Of a stretch of DNA of 64,000 nt, positions 49,980 through 60,332 are shown piece by piece. The notes beneath the pieces were generated by a model that had not been told where the DNA came from, searched no databases, and saw only the letters and a program-made list of their open reading frames with translations. Made by a program: the position numbers and the translations under genes. Source of the stretch: Thalassobacillus devorans MSP14 (lineage in GTDB: Bacteria; Bacillota; Bacilli; Bacillales; Halobacillaceae); contig NZ_KI543238.1 of the NCBI RefSeq assembly GCF_000496835.1, forward strand, positions 400,229-464,228. Direction: 5' to 3'. How positions within the stretch are numbered: position 1 is the stretch's first letter; each line of letters starts with the position of its first letter.

Positions 49980-50990
49980 ATGAGAGTGTCAGAAGTCCAG
50001 CAAGAGTCACTGACAGCTGCAAAAGCCAAATGGATGTATCAGAAAATGGTAGAGATTCGTAGATTTGAAGATCAGGTCCATGAAACGTTCAGTACCGGAA
50101 CCATACCAGGATTCGTGCATCTATATGCAGGGGAAGAGGCGGTTGCGGTCGGAGTTTGTTCCCATTTAGATGACAAGGATTACATTACGAGCACGCACCG
50201 CGGGCACGGGCATTGTATAGCTAAAGGATGTGACCTGAAAGGTATGATGGCAGAGATCTATGGAAAAGCCACCGGCCTTTGTAAAGGAAAGGGCGGCTCC
50301 ATGCACATTGCCGATGTCAGTAAAGGGATGCTTGGAGCAAATGGTATTGTCGGTGGCGGTTTCCCGTTGGCGACTGGAGCAGGCTTGTCCGCTAAATTAA
50401 GAAAAACTGGCGGTGTAGCGGTTTGCTTCTTTGGTGATGGTGCCAATAATCACGGAACCTTCCATGAAGGAATCAACCAGGCAGCTATCTGGGATCTTCC
50501 TGTCATTTTTGTAGCGGAAAATAATGGTTATGGAGAATCGACGCCATTTGAATATGCTTCCAGCTGTAAATCAATTGCTGATCGGGCAACCGGATATAAT
50601 ATCCCGGGAGAAACGGTGGACGGAAAAGATACGATGGCTGTATATGAAGCGGCACAGCGAGCAGTAGAACGTGCCCGTAATGGGGAAGGTCCTAGTCTGA
50701 TCGAGTGTGTTACTTATCGAAACTATGGACATTTTGAAGGAGATGCCCAGACATATAAGACACAGGGGGAGAGGGAGCAGCACCTGAATGAATTAGATGC
50801 CATTATTCGATTCCGTGAACAGCTATTATCGAATAATCTTGCCACAGAGGACGAGCTCCACTCTATTGATGAAAATGTGCGGCAAGCAGTAGCAGATGCA
50901 GTCGAGTTTGCGGAAAAAAGTCCAATGCCGGAGGCAGATCAACTGACCACTGATGTGTATGTGAACTATAAACCAGGCGGGGAGGAATAA
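49980..50990 (+). CDS. acoA: Acetoin dehydrogenase E1 alpha subunit (TPP-dependent)
   Basis: A 336-aa alpha subunit of the acetoin:DCPIP oxidoreductase. TPP motif GDGANNHGTFHEGINQAAIW with NNGYGEST following; HRGHGHCIAKG; C-terminal RNYGHFEGDAQTY. It cleaves acetoin to acetaldehyde and hydroxyethyl-TPP. AAGGAGG ribosome binding site. First gene of acoABCL. Confidence 0.93.
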   Translation: MRVSEVQQESLTAAKAKWMYQKMVEIRRFEDQVHETFSTGTIPGFVHLYAGEEAVAVGVCSHLDDKDYITSTHRGHGHCIAKGCDLKGMMAEIYGKATGLCKGKGGSMHIADVSKGMLGANGIVGGGFPLATGAGLSAKLRKTGGVAVCFFGDGANNHGTFHEGINQAAIWDLPVIFVAENNGYGESTPFEYASSCKSIADRATGYNIPGETVDGKDTMAVYEAAQRAVERARNGEGPSLIECVTYRNYGHFEGDAQTYKTQGEREQHLNELDAIIRFREQLLSNNLATEDELHSIDENVRQAVADAVEFAEKSPMPEADQLTTDVYVNYKPGGEE

Positions 50991-50993
50991 ACC

Positions 50994-52028
50994 ATGGCAA
51001 GACAAATTTCATTTGCTGATGCGATTAATGAAGCGATTAAAGAAACGATGAGAAACGATGAAAATGTTATTTTGCTGGGGGAAGATGTAGCCGGTGGAGC
51101 GGACCTCGATCATCTCGGAGATGAAGATGCCTGGGGTGGAGTAATGGGTGTCACCAAAGGCTTGGTTCAAGAGTTTGGGCGTGACCGGATTCTTGATACT
51201 CCGATAGCTGAAGCAGGCTATGTTGGAGCAGCTGTAAGTGCAGCTGCCACCGGAATGCGGCCGATTGCAGAATTGATGTTTAATGACTTTATCGGCAGCT
51301 GTCTTGATGAAGTAATGAACCAGGGCGCTAAATTAAGGTACATGTTTGGTGGTCACGCGAAAATTCCACTTGTGATCCGCACCATGCACGGAGCAGGATT
51401 CCGTGCAGCAGCTCAGCACTCCCAGACACTTTATGGCATGTTTACAGCAATTCCAGGTGTAAAGGTTGTTGTTCCTTCCAGCCCTGCTGATGCCAAAGGA
51501 CTGCTGATATCTGCTATTGAAGATGACGATATGGTTGTCTTTTTTGAAGATAAAACACTTTACAATGTTAAAGGAGAAGTACCAGAAGGACATTATACGA
51601 TCCCGATCGGAAAGGCGGACATCAAACGCTCAGGGGATGACTTAACGATTGTAGCGATTGGAAAGCAAGTCAACACAGCGCTTACGGCTGCTGATCAGCT
51701 TGCACAAAAGGGGATCGAAGCCGAAGTTGTTGATCCTAGAAGTTTATCCCCACTAGATGAGAATACAATTTTGAAATCCGTTCAGAAAACAAGCAGGCTG
51801 GTCATAGTCGATGAAGCCAACCCTCGCTGCAATGCAGCAACCGATATTTCAGCACTGGTAGCAGACAAAGGGTTTGATTACCTGGATGCACCAATCAAGA
51901 TGGTTACAGCACCTCATAGCCCGGTACCGTTCTCGCCGGCTTTAGAAGATTTGTATTTACCATCGCCTGAAAAAATATTGGCAGTAGTTTCTGAATTGAT
52001 CGATGATGAATCGATTGTAACTATTTAA
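50994..52028 (+). CDS. acoB: Acetoin dehydrogenase E1 beta subunit
   Basis: A 344-aa partner of AcoA: LLGEDVAGGADLDHLGDEDA, GRDRILDTPIAEAGYVGAAV, MRPIAELMFNDF, and VVDPRSLSPLDE, a transketolase-type beta subunit. GGAGGAAT ribosome binding site within the last codons of acoA. Confidence 0.93.
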   Translation: MARQISFADAINEAIKETMRNDENVILLGEDVAGGADLDHLGDEDAWGGVMGVTKGLVQEFGRDRILDTPIAEAGYVGAAVSAAATGMRPIAELMFNDFIGSCLDEVMNQGAKLRYMFGGHAKIPLVIRTMHGAGFRAAAQHSQTLYGMFTAIPGVKVVVPSSPADAKGLLISAIEDDDMVVFFEDKTLYNVKGEVPEGHYTIPIGKADIKRSGDDLTIVAIGKQVNTALTAADQLAQKGIEAEVVDPRSLSPLDENTILKSVQKTSRLVIVDEANPRCNAATDISALVADKGFDYLDAPIKMVTAPHSPVPFSPALEDLYLPSPEKILAVVSELIDDESIVTI

Positions 52029-52066
52029 ATAGCTATTAATCTGATGAATGAAGGAGTGGGAATGCC

Positions 52067-53332
52067 ATGGCAGAGAAAGTGGTGATGCCGAAATTTGGAA
52101 TGAGCATGCAGGAGGGCACCATTGCTGAGTGGTTGAAAAAAGAAAACGAACCAGTAAAGAAAGGGGAGCCTCTGGTTACGATCAGCTCAGAGAAAATAAC
52201 CAACGAATTAGAGGCTCCGGCGAATGGAGTAATCTTGAAGATTATGGCGAAGGAAGACGAAACGTTAAAAGTGGGCAATACATTAGCCTATATTGGGGAA
52301 GCAGGTGAAAATATCGAAACTTCTTCTGATGAAGGAGAAAAGCCTTCTAAATCCTCTACAGAAACTTCAGCTTCAAGTGAGGTAGCTGCAACTGCGGTTA
52401 TGACCGAAGAAAAACAGGCACCAGATATAGGTAAAAGAATTAAAATATCACCAGCTGCCAAGAAAATGGCGAAATCCAATGGGGTCCCAATGGAAGAATT
52501 AATTGGTACAGGCCCACAAGGCCGGATTACTAAGCAGGATGTACAGAATTATTTAGACCAAAATTCAGCCGTTAAGGAAGAAAAAGAAAGTCCGGCAACT
52601 GCATCTGGTATACCTGAACAACCTGCCAAGAAGCATACAAATTCCAAAGTAACTCCAGCTAAAGGAATGAGGAAAGTAATTGCAGATCGCATGCATCAAA
52701 GCCTGCAGGAGAGCGCTCAGCTCACCCTAATGAAAAAGGCAGATATCACTGAGTTACAGGAAATTCAAAAACAAGCGAAACAGGAATTGCAAAAAACAGA
52801 TGCCGACATTTCTCTAACATTAACACCGTTTATTGCCAGGGCAACAGTAATGGCCTTAGAAAAACACAAATCAGCTAACAGTGCTTTTATCAATGATGAA
52901 ATCTATACGTACGAAACGATTAATCTGGGAATGGCAACATCTTTGGATGATGGGCTGGTTGTTCCAGTCGTATTCCAGGCCGAAAATAAAACCATCCTGG
53001 AGTTGGCAGAAAGTATTTATTCTCTCAGCAAAAAAGCGAGAGAAAACAGGCTTTCCAGTGATGAGATGAAGGGATCCACATTTACCATCACCAATTTAGG
53101 GGCTTCCGGAATTGAGTACTTCACACCGATATTGAATCCACCGGAAGCCGGTATTTTAGGAGTAGGAACTTATCAAAAATCGGTCGTATTCCAGGGCGGA
53201 GAATTAGCAGAACAAACCCTTTTACCACTTAGCTTGACGTTTGATCACAGGGCTCTTGATGGAGATCCTGCCAGTTCCTTTTTAAATGAAATCGTCTATT
53301 ACCTTGAGCACCCTTACCAAATGCTATTGTAA
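52067..53332 (+). CDS. acoC: Acetoin dehydrogenase E2, dihydrolipoamide acetyltransferase
   Basis: A 421-aa protein: lipoyl domain 1-76 with lipoyl-Lys43 (SSEKITNELEAPA); linker rich in Ser/Glu; E3/E1-binding domain (KISPAAKKMAKSNGVPMEEL, GTGPQGRITKQDV); catalytic domain with LSLTFDHRALDGDPAS. It transfers the acetyl group to CoA. Unlike Pelobacter- or Pseudomonas-type AcoC, which is an alpha/beta hydrolase-like fusion, this is a standard 2-oxoacid dehydrogenase-type E2. AAGGAGTGGG ribosome binding site. Confidence 0.92.
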   Translation: MAEKVVMPKFGMSMQEGTIAEWLKKENEPVKKGEPLVTISSEKITNELEAPANGVILKIMAKEDETLKVGNTLAYIGEAGENIETSSDEGEKPSKSSTETSASSEVAATAVMTEEKQAPDIGKRIKISPAAKKMAKSNGVPMEELIGTGPQGRITKQDVQNYLDQNSAVKEEKESPATASGIPEQPAKKHTNSKVTPAKGMRKVIADRMHQSLQESAQLTLMKKADITELQEIQKQAKQELQKTDADISLTLTPFIARATVMALEKHKSANSAFINDEIYTYETINLGMATSLDDGLVVPVVFQAENKTILELAESIYSLSKKARENRLSSDEMKGSTFTITNLGASGIEYFTPILNPPEAGILGVGTYQKSVVFQGGELAEQTLLPLSLTFDHRALDGDPASSFLNEIVYYLEHPYQMLL

Positions 53333-53348
53333 GAAAGGGAGAAATCAA

Positions 53349-54737
53349 ATGCTTAACACGGATGTTCTTATTATTGGAGCTGGTCCAGGCGGTTACGTGG
53401 CGGCATTACGGGCAGCGCAGCTTGGAAGGAAGGTAACAATAGTAGAAAAAGAAAAGCTGGGAGGCACTTGCTTAAATGTCGGCTGTATTCCCTCAAAAGC
53501 ATTGATCGAGGCCAGTCATTACGCTGCAATACCGTACAAAGCTGCAGCTGCAGGTGTGCATTTTTCAGATGCGAAGGTGGATTTTGTCGAATTACAAGCC
53601 TGGAAAAATAATATTATCAGGCAGCTGACCGACGGGGTTGCTGGATTGCTTCAGTATAGAAATGTAAAAGTCATACAAGGAGTCGCCGCTTTTCTCGATC
53701 CTCATACAGTAACCGTTTCCGGAGATGAAGATATGGTAGTGACATTCGAATCATGCATAATCGCCACAGGTTCTCAGCCTGTCAACGTTCCTGCATTTTC
53801 TTTTGGTGAGCGTATTCTTTCCTCTGAAGGAGCCTTATCATTAAATAAAAGGCCATCTTCCCTCGCTGTTATTGGAGGTGGGTACATTGGAATAGAACTG
53901 GGAACCATGTTTGCAAACTTCGGAACAGAGGTGACTATCCTTGAGGGACTTCCTTCGATACTTTCAGGGTTTTCTTCAGAAATGAGCACACTTGTTCAGG
54001 AGGAGCTTAATGGAAGAGGGAATGTTGCCATTCATACCGATGCAAACGTCTCTAAAGTTGAAAGTTCGAACGAAGGTGCTGTCGTTAACTTTAAAGTCCG
54101 TGGAGAATCCAGGCAAATATCAGCCGATTATGCGCTGGTTACTGTTGGAAGAAAGCCAAACACAGAGGCCTTACGTATTGATAAAGCGGGAATTGAAGCT
54201 ACCGAAAAAGGATTCATTCCAATAGACTCCGCTTGTCGTACTAATCAGCCCCATATTTTTGCCATTGGTGATGTGACCATTGGACAGGCTCTGGCTCATC
54301 GGGCGTCGTTACAAGGCAAGCTGGCTGCAGAAGCCATCAGCGGAGATATTGTCGATATTTCTGATCATGTCATACCATCCGTTGTATTTTCTGATCCGCC
54401 ACTTGCCATTGTTGGTCCTTCGCAAGAGGAACTGACAACAGCCGGGGTTCGAATGGATATACACCATTTCCCTTTCAGCCATAATGGCAGGTCGTTAACC
54501 ATAAATAATAGTAAAGGATTTGTGAAGCTGATGGTTGACTCGCATGATCAGACAATACTTTCTGCAGAAGTGGCAGGAGAAGGGGCGCCGGAGTTAATCA
54601 ATGAACTTACAGTTGCTATTCAGTCCGGTCTGACTGCGGAAGATATTTCCCTTGTGGTCCATGCTCACCCGACGCTTGGAGAAAGCATCATGGAAGCGGC
54701 CGACAAAGCTATTGGTTTTCCTGTCCATAGTTTATAA
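53349..54737 (+). CDS. acoL: Acetoin dehydrogenase E3, dihydrolipoamide dehydrogenase
   Basis: A 462-aa flavoprotein: FAD motif LIIGAGPGGYVAALRAAQLG, redox disulfide Cys41/Cys46 in GGTCLNVGCIPSKAL, NAD motif VIGGGYIGIELG, C-terminal His-Glu in VHAHPTLGESIMEA. It reoxidises the lipoyl group of AcoC with NAD+. ATG at 53349 with AAGAAAGGGAG. Last gene of the operon. Confidence 0.94.
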   Translation: MLNTDVLIIGAGPGGYVAALRAAQLGRKVTIVEKEKLGGTCLNVGCIPSKALIEASHYAAIPYKAAAAGVHFSDAKVDFVELQAWKNNIIRQLTDGVAGLLQYRNVKVIQGVAAFLDPHTVTVSGDEDMVVTFESCIIATGSQPVNVPAFSFGERILSSEGALSLNKRPSSLAVIGGGYIGIELGTMFANFGTEVTILEGLPSILSGFSSEMSTLVQEELNGRGNVAIHTDANVSKVESSNEGAVVNFKVRGESRQISADYALVTVGRKPNTEALRIDKAGIEATEKGFIPIDSACRTNQPHIFAIGDVTIGQALAHRASLQGKLAAEAISGDIVDISDHVIPSVVFSDPPLAIVGPSQEELTTAGVRMDIHHFPFSHNGRSLTINNSKGFVKLMVDSHDQTILSAEVAGEGAPELINELTVAIQSGLTAEDISLVVHAHPTLGESIMEAADKAIGFPVHSL

Positions 54738-54761
54738 ATAGTAAGAAAAAGTTTTCATGTA

Positions 54762-54790
54762 AAAGAGGCGCTGCAATCGCAGCGCCTTAT
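54762..54790 (+). terminator. Terminator of acoABCL
   Basis: AGGCGCTGC paired with GCAGCGCCT, followed by the A/T-rich TATAAATG. Confidence 0.7.
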
Positions 54791-54839
54791 AAATGTTGGT
54801 TACTAGTTTCTCAGTTCCCCTATAACCATCTATTCTATT

Positions 54840-55430
54840 TTATACATTGGTTTTTCTGCGGAAAATTAGGAGAAAGGCCCCAAGTGCCATGATAGCTCCG
54901 CCAGAAACCATCATCGTTGGTAGAGAAGTAGCTGTATCAGGTAACTCTCCACCGTCTTCGGAAGTAGAAACATGATTCATTCGGTCACCGAAAACCCATT
55001 TACCAGCTTCATAGCTGTAGGTGATGTTCAATGTGTATTCGCCTCGAAGTTGATTTTCTCCTTGCTGGGTCAGTTTGTACTTATCGTCGCTGACCTTTTC
55101 CAGTGTATAATCCTGATTGGTATTCAATTGAACAGGACCGTCCATTTCTTTCAAATATAATTTTCCCTCACGCTCTTCAAAATAGGTATCTAAATAATGG
55201 TCTGCCAGCGGCCAAACCATGATACTCTTCATTTCTTCTTCCAATCTGTCCATGGAATCATATTTTTTCACTTCGCCATTCTCTGTAGTCTCTAAATAAA
55301 TCAAATCCTTGAACTGCTGCTCCAGTTCTTTGACAGGTGGCTCCCCGTGATTGTCCGCAAAAACAGGATTATGGAAACTTGTAAGCGCTACCAAAAACAT
55401 GACTACTACTGCAGAAAATCTTTTAAACAA
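54840..55430 (-). CDS. Cell-wall-anchored surface protein with LPDTA sorting signal
   Basis: A 196-aa protein. Signal peptide (FKRFSAVVVMFLVALTSFHNPVFA), an exported acidic domain (about 27-150) unlike anything I can name, then LPDTA at 163-167, a hydrophobic span (MMVSGGAIMALGAFLLIF) and a basic tail RRKTNV. LPDTA/LPNTA motifs are used by class D sortases of Bacillus. TTG start with AAAGGAGGT. No sortase gene is adjacent. Confidence 0.78.
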   Translation of the reverse strand: MFKRFSAVVVMFLVALTSFHNPVFADNHGEPPVKELEQQFKDLIYLETTENGEVKKYDSMDRLEEEMKSIMVWPLADHYLDTYFEEREGKLYLKEMDGPVQLNTNQDYTLEKVSDDKYKLTQQGENQLRGEYTLNITYSYEAGKWVFGDRMNHVSTSEDGGELPDTATSLPTMMVSGGAIMALGAFLLIFRRKTNV

Positions 55431-55544
55431 CCTAAAACCTCCTTTAAGTAGTTACGTTCATTGTAGTATCCATAAAATGGAGAGTAAACATGTTATTGTA
55501 AATTTCCTGTAACTTTTTAATATATTTGATATGTTTTTGCAATA

Positions 55545-55577
55545 AATAAATAAGCCCTTCATTGGCAAGGGCTTATT
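55545..55577 (-). terminator. Terminator after LysR gene
   Basis: On the minus strand AATAAGCCCTT paired with AAGGGCTTATT, followed by TATTTATT. Confidence 0.8.
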
Positions 55578-55588
55578 ACAAAGAGTAT

Positions 55589-56509
55589 TCAGTTATCGAT
55601 TGTTACTGGGGAGGTTGTTTCTTCCTTTGATAGAGATTGCTTTGCCAATTCGATAAATTGACGGACAGCAAAAGGAAGGTATTTGTTCTTCTTCCATATC
55701 ATACCCAGCTCCAGACTTGCCTTAGAGTTAATCAGTGGAATAGTAACCAGGTCTCTGCCGGTGATTTTATTAGCGATTTTACCAGGAAGCAAGGCAATAC
55801 CAAGTTTAGCTTCTACCATTTCAATCATAAAATCGCGCTGGGAACTGTGACAGACGACTTTGGGAGTAAAACCTCTTTTCGAGCATTCCTCGATGATCCG
55901 GTCATGGAGGGTAAAATCCTGACGATATAAAATGAACGGTTCATTTTCAAGTTCAGCAAGATCAATCTGTTCTTTTTTGGCTAAATGATGGTTTTTGTGT
56001 ACAAGCAGGCTCAGAGGGTCATTAATGACTTCGATCATTTCAAATAGCCCTTGTTTTTTCGCAGGTAAATTACAGACCAGCCCAATATCAAGGGATCCAT
56101 CTTCTACCCCTTGCTTAATCATTTTAGAGCCCACCTCATTCAGCAGGATTTCGACCTGCGGATACTCCTCTTTATAGCGGGTGATGATGCTGGAAAAGAA
56201 AGCAGCTCCGATGATTGGGGGAATACCGATTTTAACTTCTCCCTTTTTCAAATCAATGACGTCATTCAGTTCTGAATTCAGATTATGGAAGGCATCCAGC
56301 ACATTTTTTGCATTGACAAGGACAGCACTGCCTGCATCGGTCAAGGTTAATTGCTTGGCACGGTAAAATAATGGGACGCCCAGTTCATCCTCCAGCTGTT
56401 TGATGGCTTTACTGAGAGAGGGCTGTGATACATGCAGGGTGGAAGCGGCTTTGGTGAAACTCAACTGTTTTGCTACCTCTGAAAAGTATTCCAGATGGCG
56501 AATATCCAC
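55589..56509 (-). CDS. LysR-family transcriptional regulator, likely of the glycolate/malate synthase operon
   Basis: A 306-aa protein: N-terminal helix-turn-helix DIRHLEYFSEVAKQLSFTKA then LHVSQPSLSKAIKQLEDELG, and an effector domain (about 90-295). GTG start at 56509, eight bases after AGGAG. It is divergent from malate synthase G across a 245-bp A/T-rich region, the usual LysR arrangement, so control of glcB-glcEFD by glycolate or glyoxylate is inferred. Confidence 0.87.
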   Translation of the reverse strand: MDIRHLEYFSEVAKQLSFTKAASTLHVSQPSLSKAIKQLEDELGVPLFYRAKQLTLTDAGSAVLVNAKNVLDAFHNLNSELNDVIDLKKGEVKIGIPPIIGAAFFSSIITRYKEEYPQVEILLNEVGSKMIKQGVEDGSLDIGLVCNLPAKKQGLFEMIEVINDPLSLLVHKNHHLAKKEQIDLAELENEPFILYRQDFTLHDRIIEECSKRGFTPKVVCHSSQRDFMIEMVEAKLGIALLPGKIANKITGRDLVTIPLINSKASLELGMIWKKNKYLPFAVRQFIELAKQSLSKEETTSPVTIDN

Positions 56510-56753
56510 ATCAATCACTCCTGTTTACTGTTTTGGCTTCTGTAATAAAACAGTTTTTATTATGTCTTAATTGTACTATAACTAAAAGGAATAATGTAAA
56601 TTCCAAATATGTATTTTTGATATGTTCGGTTTTATTATAAGATAAATGATAACGAATGGATAGAAAATTCGGAATTTTGAACCGTTACTCCTATCGATGT
56701 GTCAATTTACCCTGCTATCTATTCTAATCATTGATCTTAAGGAGGAATTTACA

Positions 56754-58931
56754 ATGAGAGACTACGTACAAATCGGTAATCTTCAAGTAGCTCCTGAACT
56801 TTATTCATTCATTAATGACGAGGCTATCCCGGAGAGCGGGGTTACTAGTGAGGACTTCTGGACCGGATTGGATGCGATCATCCAGAATCTAGCCCCTGAA
56901 AACAGGGCATTATTGAAAAAGCGTGAAGACATACAAAAGAAAATCGATGCCTGGCATAAAGAAAATCAGAGCTTCAACTATGAAAAATATAAATCTTTTT
57001 TAAGCGATATGAATTACTTAGAGAAAGAGGTAGAAGATTTTAAAGTAACGACAAAAAATGTCGATGATGAAATTACGGTTCAAGCCGGACCTCAGCTGGT
57101 CGTACCTGTCAATAACGCCCGTTATGCTATTAATGCCGCCAATGCGCGCTGGGGCAGCCTGTATGATGCTCTGTATGGAACGGATGCTATCAGTGAGGAA
57201 GAGGGGGCAGAAATAAAAGGGGATTACAACCCGGTCCGCGGCGAGAAAGTCATTGCCTATTCCAAAGGATTCCTTGATGAAGCAGCTGCTTTAAAAGAAG
57301 GCTCCCATAAAAATGTAACTGCTTATAAAGTCAGCGATGGCAAGCTATCTGTCGAATTGACGAATGGAAGCAGCGCAGGACTTGAAGATCCATCTCAATT
57401 TGCCGGTTATATTGGAGAACAGGAGGAGCCTGAGTCGATACTGCTGAAAAACAACGGTATCCATCTTGAGATCCAAATCGACCACAGCCACCCGATCGGG
57501 AGAACAGATCAGGCTGGAGTGAAAGATGTCCTGATAGAATCCGCTTTGACTACAATCATGGACTTTGAAGATTCGGTCACAGCTGTAGATGCAGAAGATA
57601 AAGTGCTCGTATACCGGAATTACCTTGGCCTTTTGAAGGGGGATCTGAGCGTTACCTTCCAAAAAGGTAAAAAAGAAATGACACGTAAGCTGAATCCCGA
57701 TCGTTCTTATACCACACCTGATGGTGGTGAATTGACGCTTTCCGGCCGTTCCCTGATGTTCGCCAGGAATGTTGGCCACTTGATGACCAATAATGCGGTT
57801 CTGGATGAAAACGGGGAAGAGGTTCCAGAAGGGATTCTTGATACGGTAATCACCGGACTGCTTGCTAAGCATGATGTATTAGGAAATGGACAATATCAGA
57901 ATTCTCGCAAAGGCTCCGTTTATATCGTCAAGCCGAAAATGCATGGTTCTGAAGAAGTTGCGTTTGCTGAGGAACTATTCAGACGTACAGAAGAATTGCT
58001 AGGATATGAAAGGAATACCTTGAAAATCGGCGTAATGGATGAAGAACGTCGCACAACCCTTAATTTAAAGAACTGTATCAGTAAAGTAAAAGATCGTATC
58101 GCATTCATCAATACAGGCTTCTTAGATCGTACCGGAGATGAAATCCATACATCGATGGAAGCAGGACCGATGATCAGAAAAGGTGATATGAAAGGTTCTA
58201 CATGGCTGAATGCCTATGAGAAGTCTAATGTCAGTGTCGGCCTTTACAGCGGTTTCCGCGGTAAGGCACAAATCGGTAAAGGGATGTGGGCGATGCCCGA
58301 TTTGATGGCTGCTATGCTGGAACAAAAAGGCGGCCAGCTGAAAGCAGGTGCCAACACTGCCTGGGTGCCATCACCTACTGCCGCAACACTGCATGCCCTT
58401 CATTATCATCAGATTGATGTCGCTGAAGTACAAAATGAGCTTGCTTCTTCAACGGGAAGCTATGAGGATGATATTTTACAGATTCCAGTTGCCGAAAACC
58501 CGAATTGGAGCCAGGAGGAAATCCAGGAGGAATTGGATAATAACGCACAAGGCATCCTTGGCTATGTCGTCCGCTGGGTCGAACATGGGGTAGGCTGCTC
58601 CAAGGTTCCGGATATCAATAATATTGATCTTATGGAAGACCGCGCAACCCTTCGTATCTCCAGCCAGCATATCGCGAACTGGCTTCATCATGATATCTGC
58701 ACTGAAGAGCAAGTGATGGAGACATTGCAGCGGATGGCTAAAGTCGTTGACGAGCAAAATGCCGGAGATGCGAATTACCGTCCGATGGCTGCTGATTATG
58801 GCGAGTCTGTAGCCTTTCAGGCAGCGTGTGACCTTGTCTTCAAAGGCTGCGAACAGCCTAGCGGGTATACCGAGCCAATCCTGCATCGCCGCCGTATCGA
58901 GGCCAAGTCCAAAGAATTGGCGAAAAGGTAA
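56754..58931 (+). CDS. glcB: Malate synthase G
   Basis: A 725-aa enzyme condensing glyoxylate with acetyl-CoA to malate. Signatures: [98 protein letters not shown]. Length fits the G isoform, typical for growth on glycolate, rather than the A isoform (about 530 aa) of the acetate glyoxylate bypass. AAGGAGG ribosome binding site at 56740. Confidence 0.95.
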   Translation: MRDYVQIGNLQVAPELYSFINDEAIPESGVTSEDFWTGLDAIIQNLAPENRALLKKREDIQKKIDAWHKENQSFNYEKYKSFLSDMNYLEKEVEDFKVTTKNVDDEITVQAGPQLVVPVNNARYAINAANARWGSLYDALYGTDAISEEEGAEIKGDYNPVRGEKVIAYSKGFLDEAAALKEGSHKNVTAYKVSDGKLSVELTNGSSAGLEDPSQFAGYIGEQEEPESILLKNNGIHLEIQIDHSHPIGRTDQAGVKDVLIESALTTIMDFEDSVTAVDAEDKVLVYRNYLGLLKGDLSVTFQKGKKEMTRKLNPDRSYTTPDGGELTLSGRSLMFARNVGHLMTNNAVLDENGEEVPEGILDTVITGLLAKHDVLGNGQYQNSRKGSVYIVKPKMHGSEEVAFAEELFRRTEELLGYERNTLKIGVMDEERRTTLNLKNCISKVKDRIAFINTGFLDRTGDEIHTSMEAGPMIRKGDMKGSTWLNAYEKSNVSVGLYSGFRGKAQIGKGMWAMPDLMAAMLEQKGGQLKAGANTAWVPSPTAATLHALHYHQIDVAEVQNELASSTGSYEDDILQIPVAENPNWSQEEIQEELDNNAQGILGYVVRWVEHGVGCSKVPDINNIDLMEDRATLRISSQHIANWLHHDICTEEQVMETLQRMAKVVDEQNAGDANYRPMAADYGESVAFQAACDLVFKGCEQPSGYTEPILHRRRIEAKSKELAKR

Positions 58932-58944
58932 AGGAACTGAACAA

Positions 58945-58978
58945 GAGCCATTAACGATAAGTTAGTGGCTCCTTTTAT
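58945..58978 (+). terminator. Terminator or attenuator after glcB
   Basis: GAGCCA-TTAAC paired with GTTAG-TGGCTC, followed by CTTTTAT. It is only about 50 bases before the next gene, so it may set the ratio between glcB and glcEFD. Confidence 0.65.
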
Positions 58979-59030
58979 AGAATATATGCTTTGGAGAGTG
59001 TATCGATTCTAAACATAAGAGGTGAATGAA

Positions 59031-60332
59031 ATGGAAATTCAGGATATGCCTCAAACTTCAATAACAGCTTCATCCATGTTGAAGGATGACAAATTCGGAA
59101 ACAACGGTGTTGAAATGGCAGTCCCGGGAAGTGAGGAAGAAATCGCGGATATTCTTCACAAAGCAAATGAAAACGGCAAAAAGATAGCCATTATTTCCGG
59201 AGGTACAAAGCGGGGATATGGCGGTTTAAAAAATGACTATGATATCCTCCTTTCGTTAGCTCAGTACAAAGGGGTCGTGGAGCATACTGCCGGCGACATG
59301 ACTGTAACTGTTCGTCCGGGGACTACCATCAAGGAATTACAGGATTTTCTTCGTGAGTTTGATCAGATGGCTTCCATTGACCCGGCCTGGCCGGAACAGG
59401 CGACCATTGGCGGTGTTATTGCCGCGAATGAAAGCGGTCCCAAACGGATGAAGTATGGCTCGGCAAGGGATCTCGTCATTGGGCTGAGAGTAGCCTATCC
59501 TGATGGAACGGTCATCCGCACTGGTGGTAAAGTGGTTAAAAATGTCGCGGGTTATGACATGAATAAACTATTCATCGGCTCGATGGGAACCTTAGGAGTC
59601 ATTACAGAAGTCACGATGAAGCTGAGGCCTGTCCCAAAATGTGAAAGCCTGGTAAAACTTTTTGTATCAAAAGAACAGCTGGAAGATTTGAAGACATTTG
59701 TGGTACAAATACAAGATTCTATGATAGAGCCGGCTTCTCTGGAACTGGTGAATCCTGCCCTTTCTAAGAAACTGTTTAATCGTGATGTTTATACATTGCT
59801 GGTTGCGTTTGAGGATGTGGAAAACTCAGTCCGTTATCAGGAAAAGTGGATAGAAGACAACAAGCTGTCAGGAATGGATATGGATGTCTCAAGTCAAACC
59901 GAAGCACAAGCATTTTGGAATGCTTTCTCCAAAGTCTCACCGAATAGTCTTACAGATGACGAAGTAAATAGTACCAGGGCTGTAATTAAAATAGGCAGCA
60001 AAAATTTGGATGTGTTCGAATGGCTTGCAGAAGCAGAAACGTTACAGACAAAAAATATGACGATCAAAATGCATGGCGGATTAGGCCACGGGATCACTAA
60101 TGCTATATGTACTGGTAATGAAAGTGAAGTCAAACAGGCTATTGAACGGATCCGTAGTCGAGCGGAAGACAGGAAAGGCTACGCGATAGTAAAACATTTG
60201 CCATACGCACTCCGGCATGAAATCGATGTGTGGGGTAAGAAACCCGCTTACTTTTTCTTGTTCGAAGGCATAAAGAAGAAGAATGACCCAAACAACACGT
60301 TGAACCATAAACGTTTTGCAGGAGGGATATAA
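59031..60332 (+). CDS. glcE: Glycolate oxidase subunit GlcE-like, FAD-binding
   Basis: A 433-aa flavoprotein of the vanillyl-alcohol oxidase fold: PP-loop IISGGTKRGYGGLKNDYDIL, TVRPGTTIKELQDFL, PAWPEQATIGGVIAANESGP, GKVVKNVAGYDMNKLFIGSM. GlcE is the second FAD subunit of glycolate dehydrogenase GlcDEF. ATG at 59031 with AAGAGGTGA. It is directly adjacent to glcF with no spacer. Confidence 0.87.
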   Translation: MEIQDMPQTSITASSMLKDDKFGNNGVEMAVPGSEEEIADILHKANENGKKIAIISGGTKRGYGGLKNDYDILLSLAQYKGVVEHTAGDMTVTVRPGTTIKELQDFLREFDQMASIDPAWPEQATIGGVIAANESGPKRMKYGSARDLVIGLRVAYPDGTVIRTGGKVVKNVAGYDMNKLFIGSMGTLGVITEVTMKLRPVPKCESLVKLFVSKEQLEDLKTFVVQIQDSMIEPASLELVNPALSKKLFNRDVYTLLVAFEDVENSVRYQEKWIEDNKLSGMDMDVSSQTEAQAFWNAFSKVSPNSLTDDEVNSTRAVIKIGSKNLDVFEWLAEAETLQTKNMTIKMHGGLGHGITNAICTGNESEVKQAIERIRSRAEDRKGYAIVKHLPYALRHEIDVWGKKPAYFFLFEGIKKKNDPNNTLNHKRFAGGI

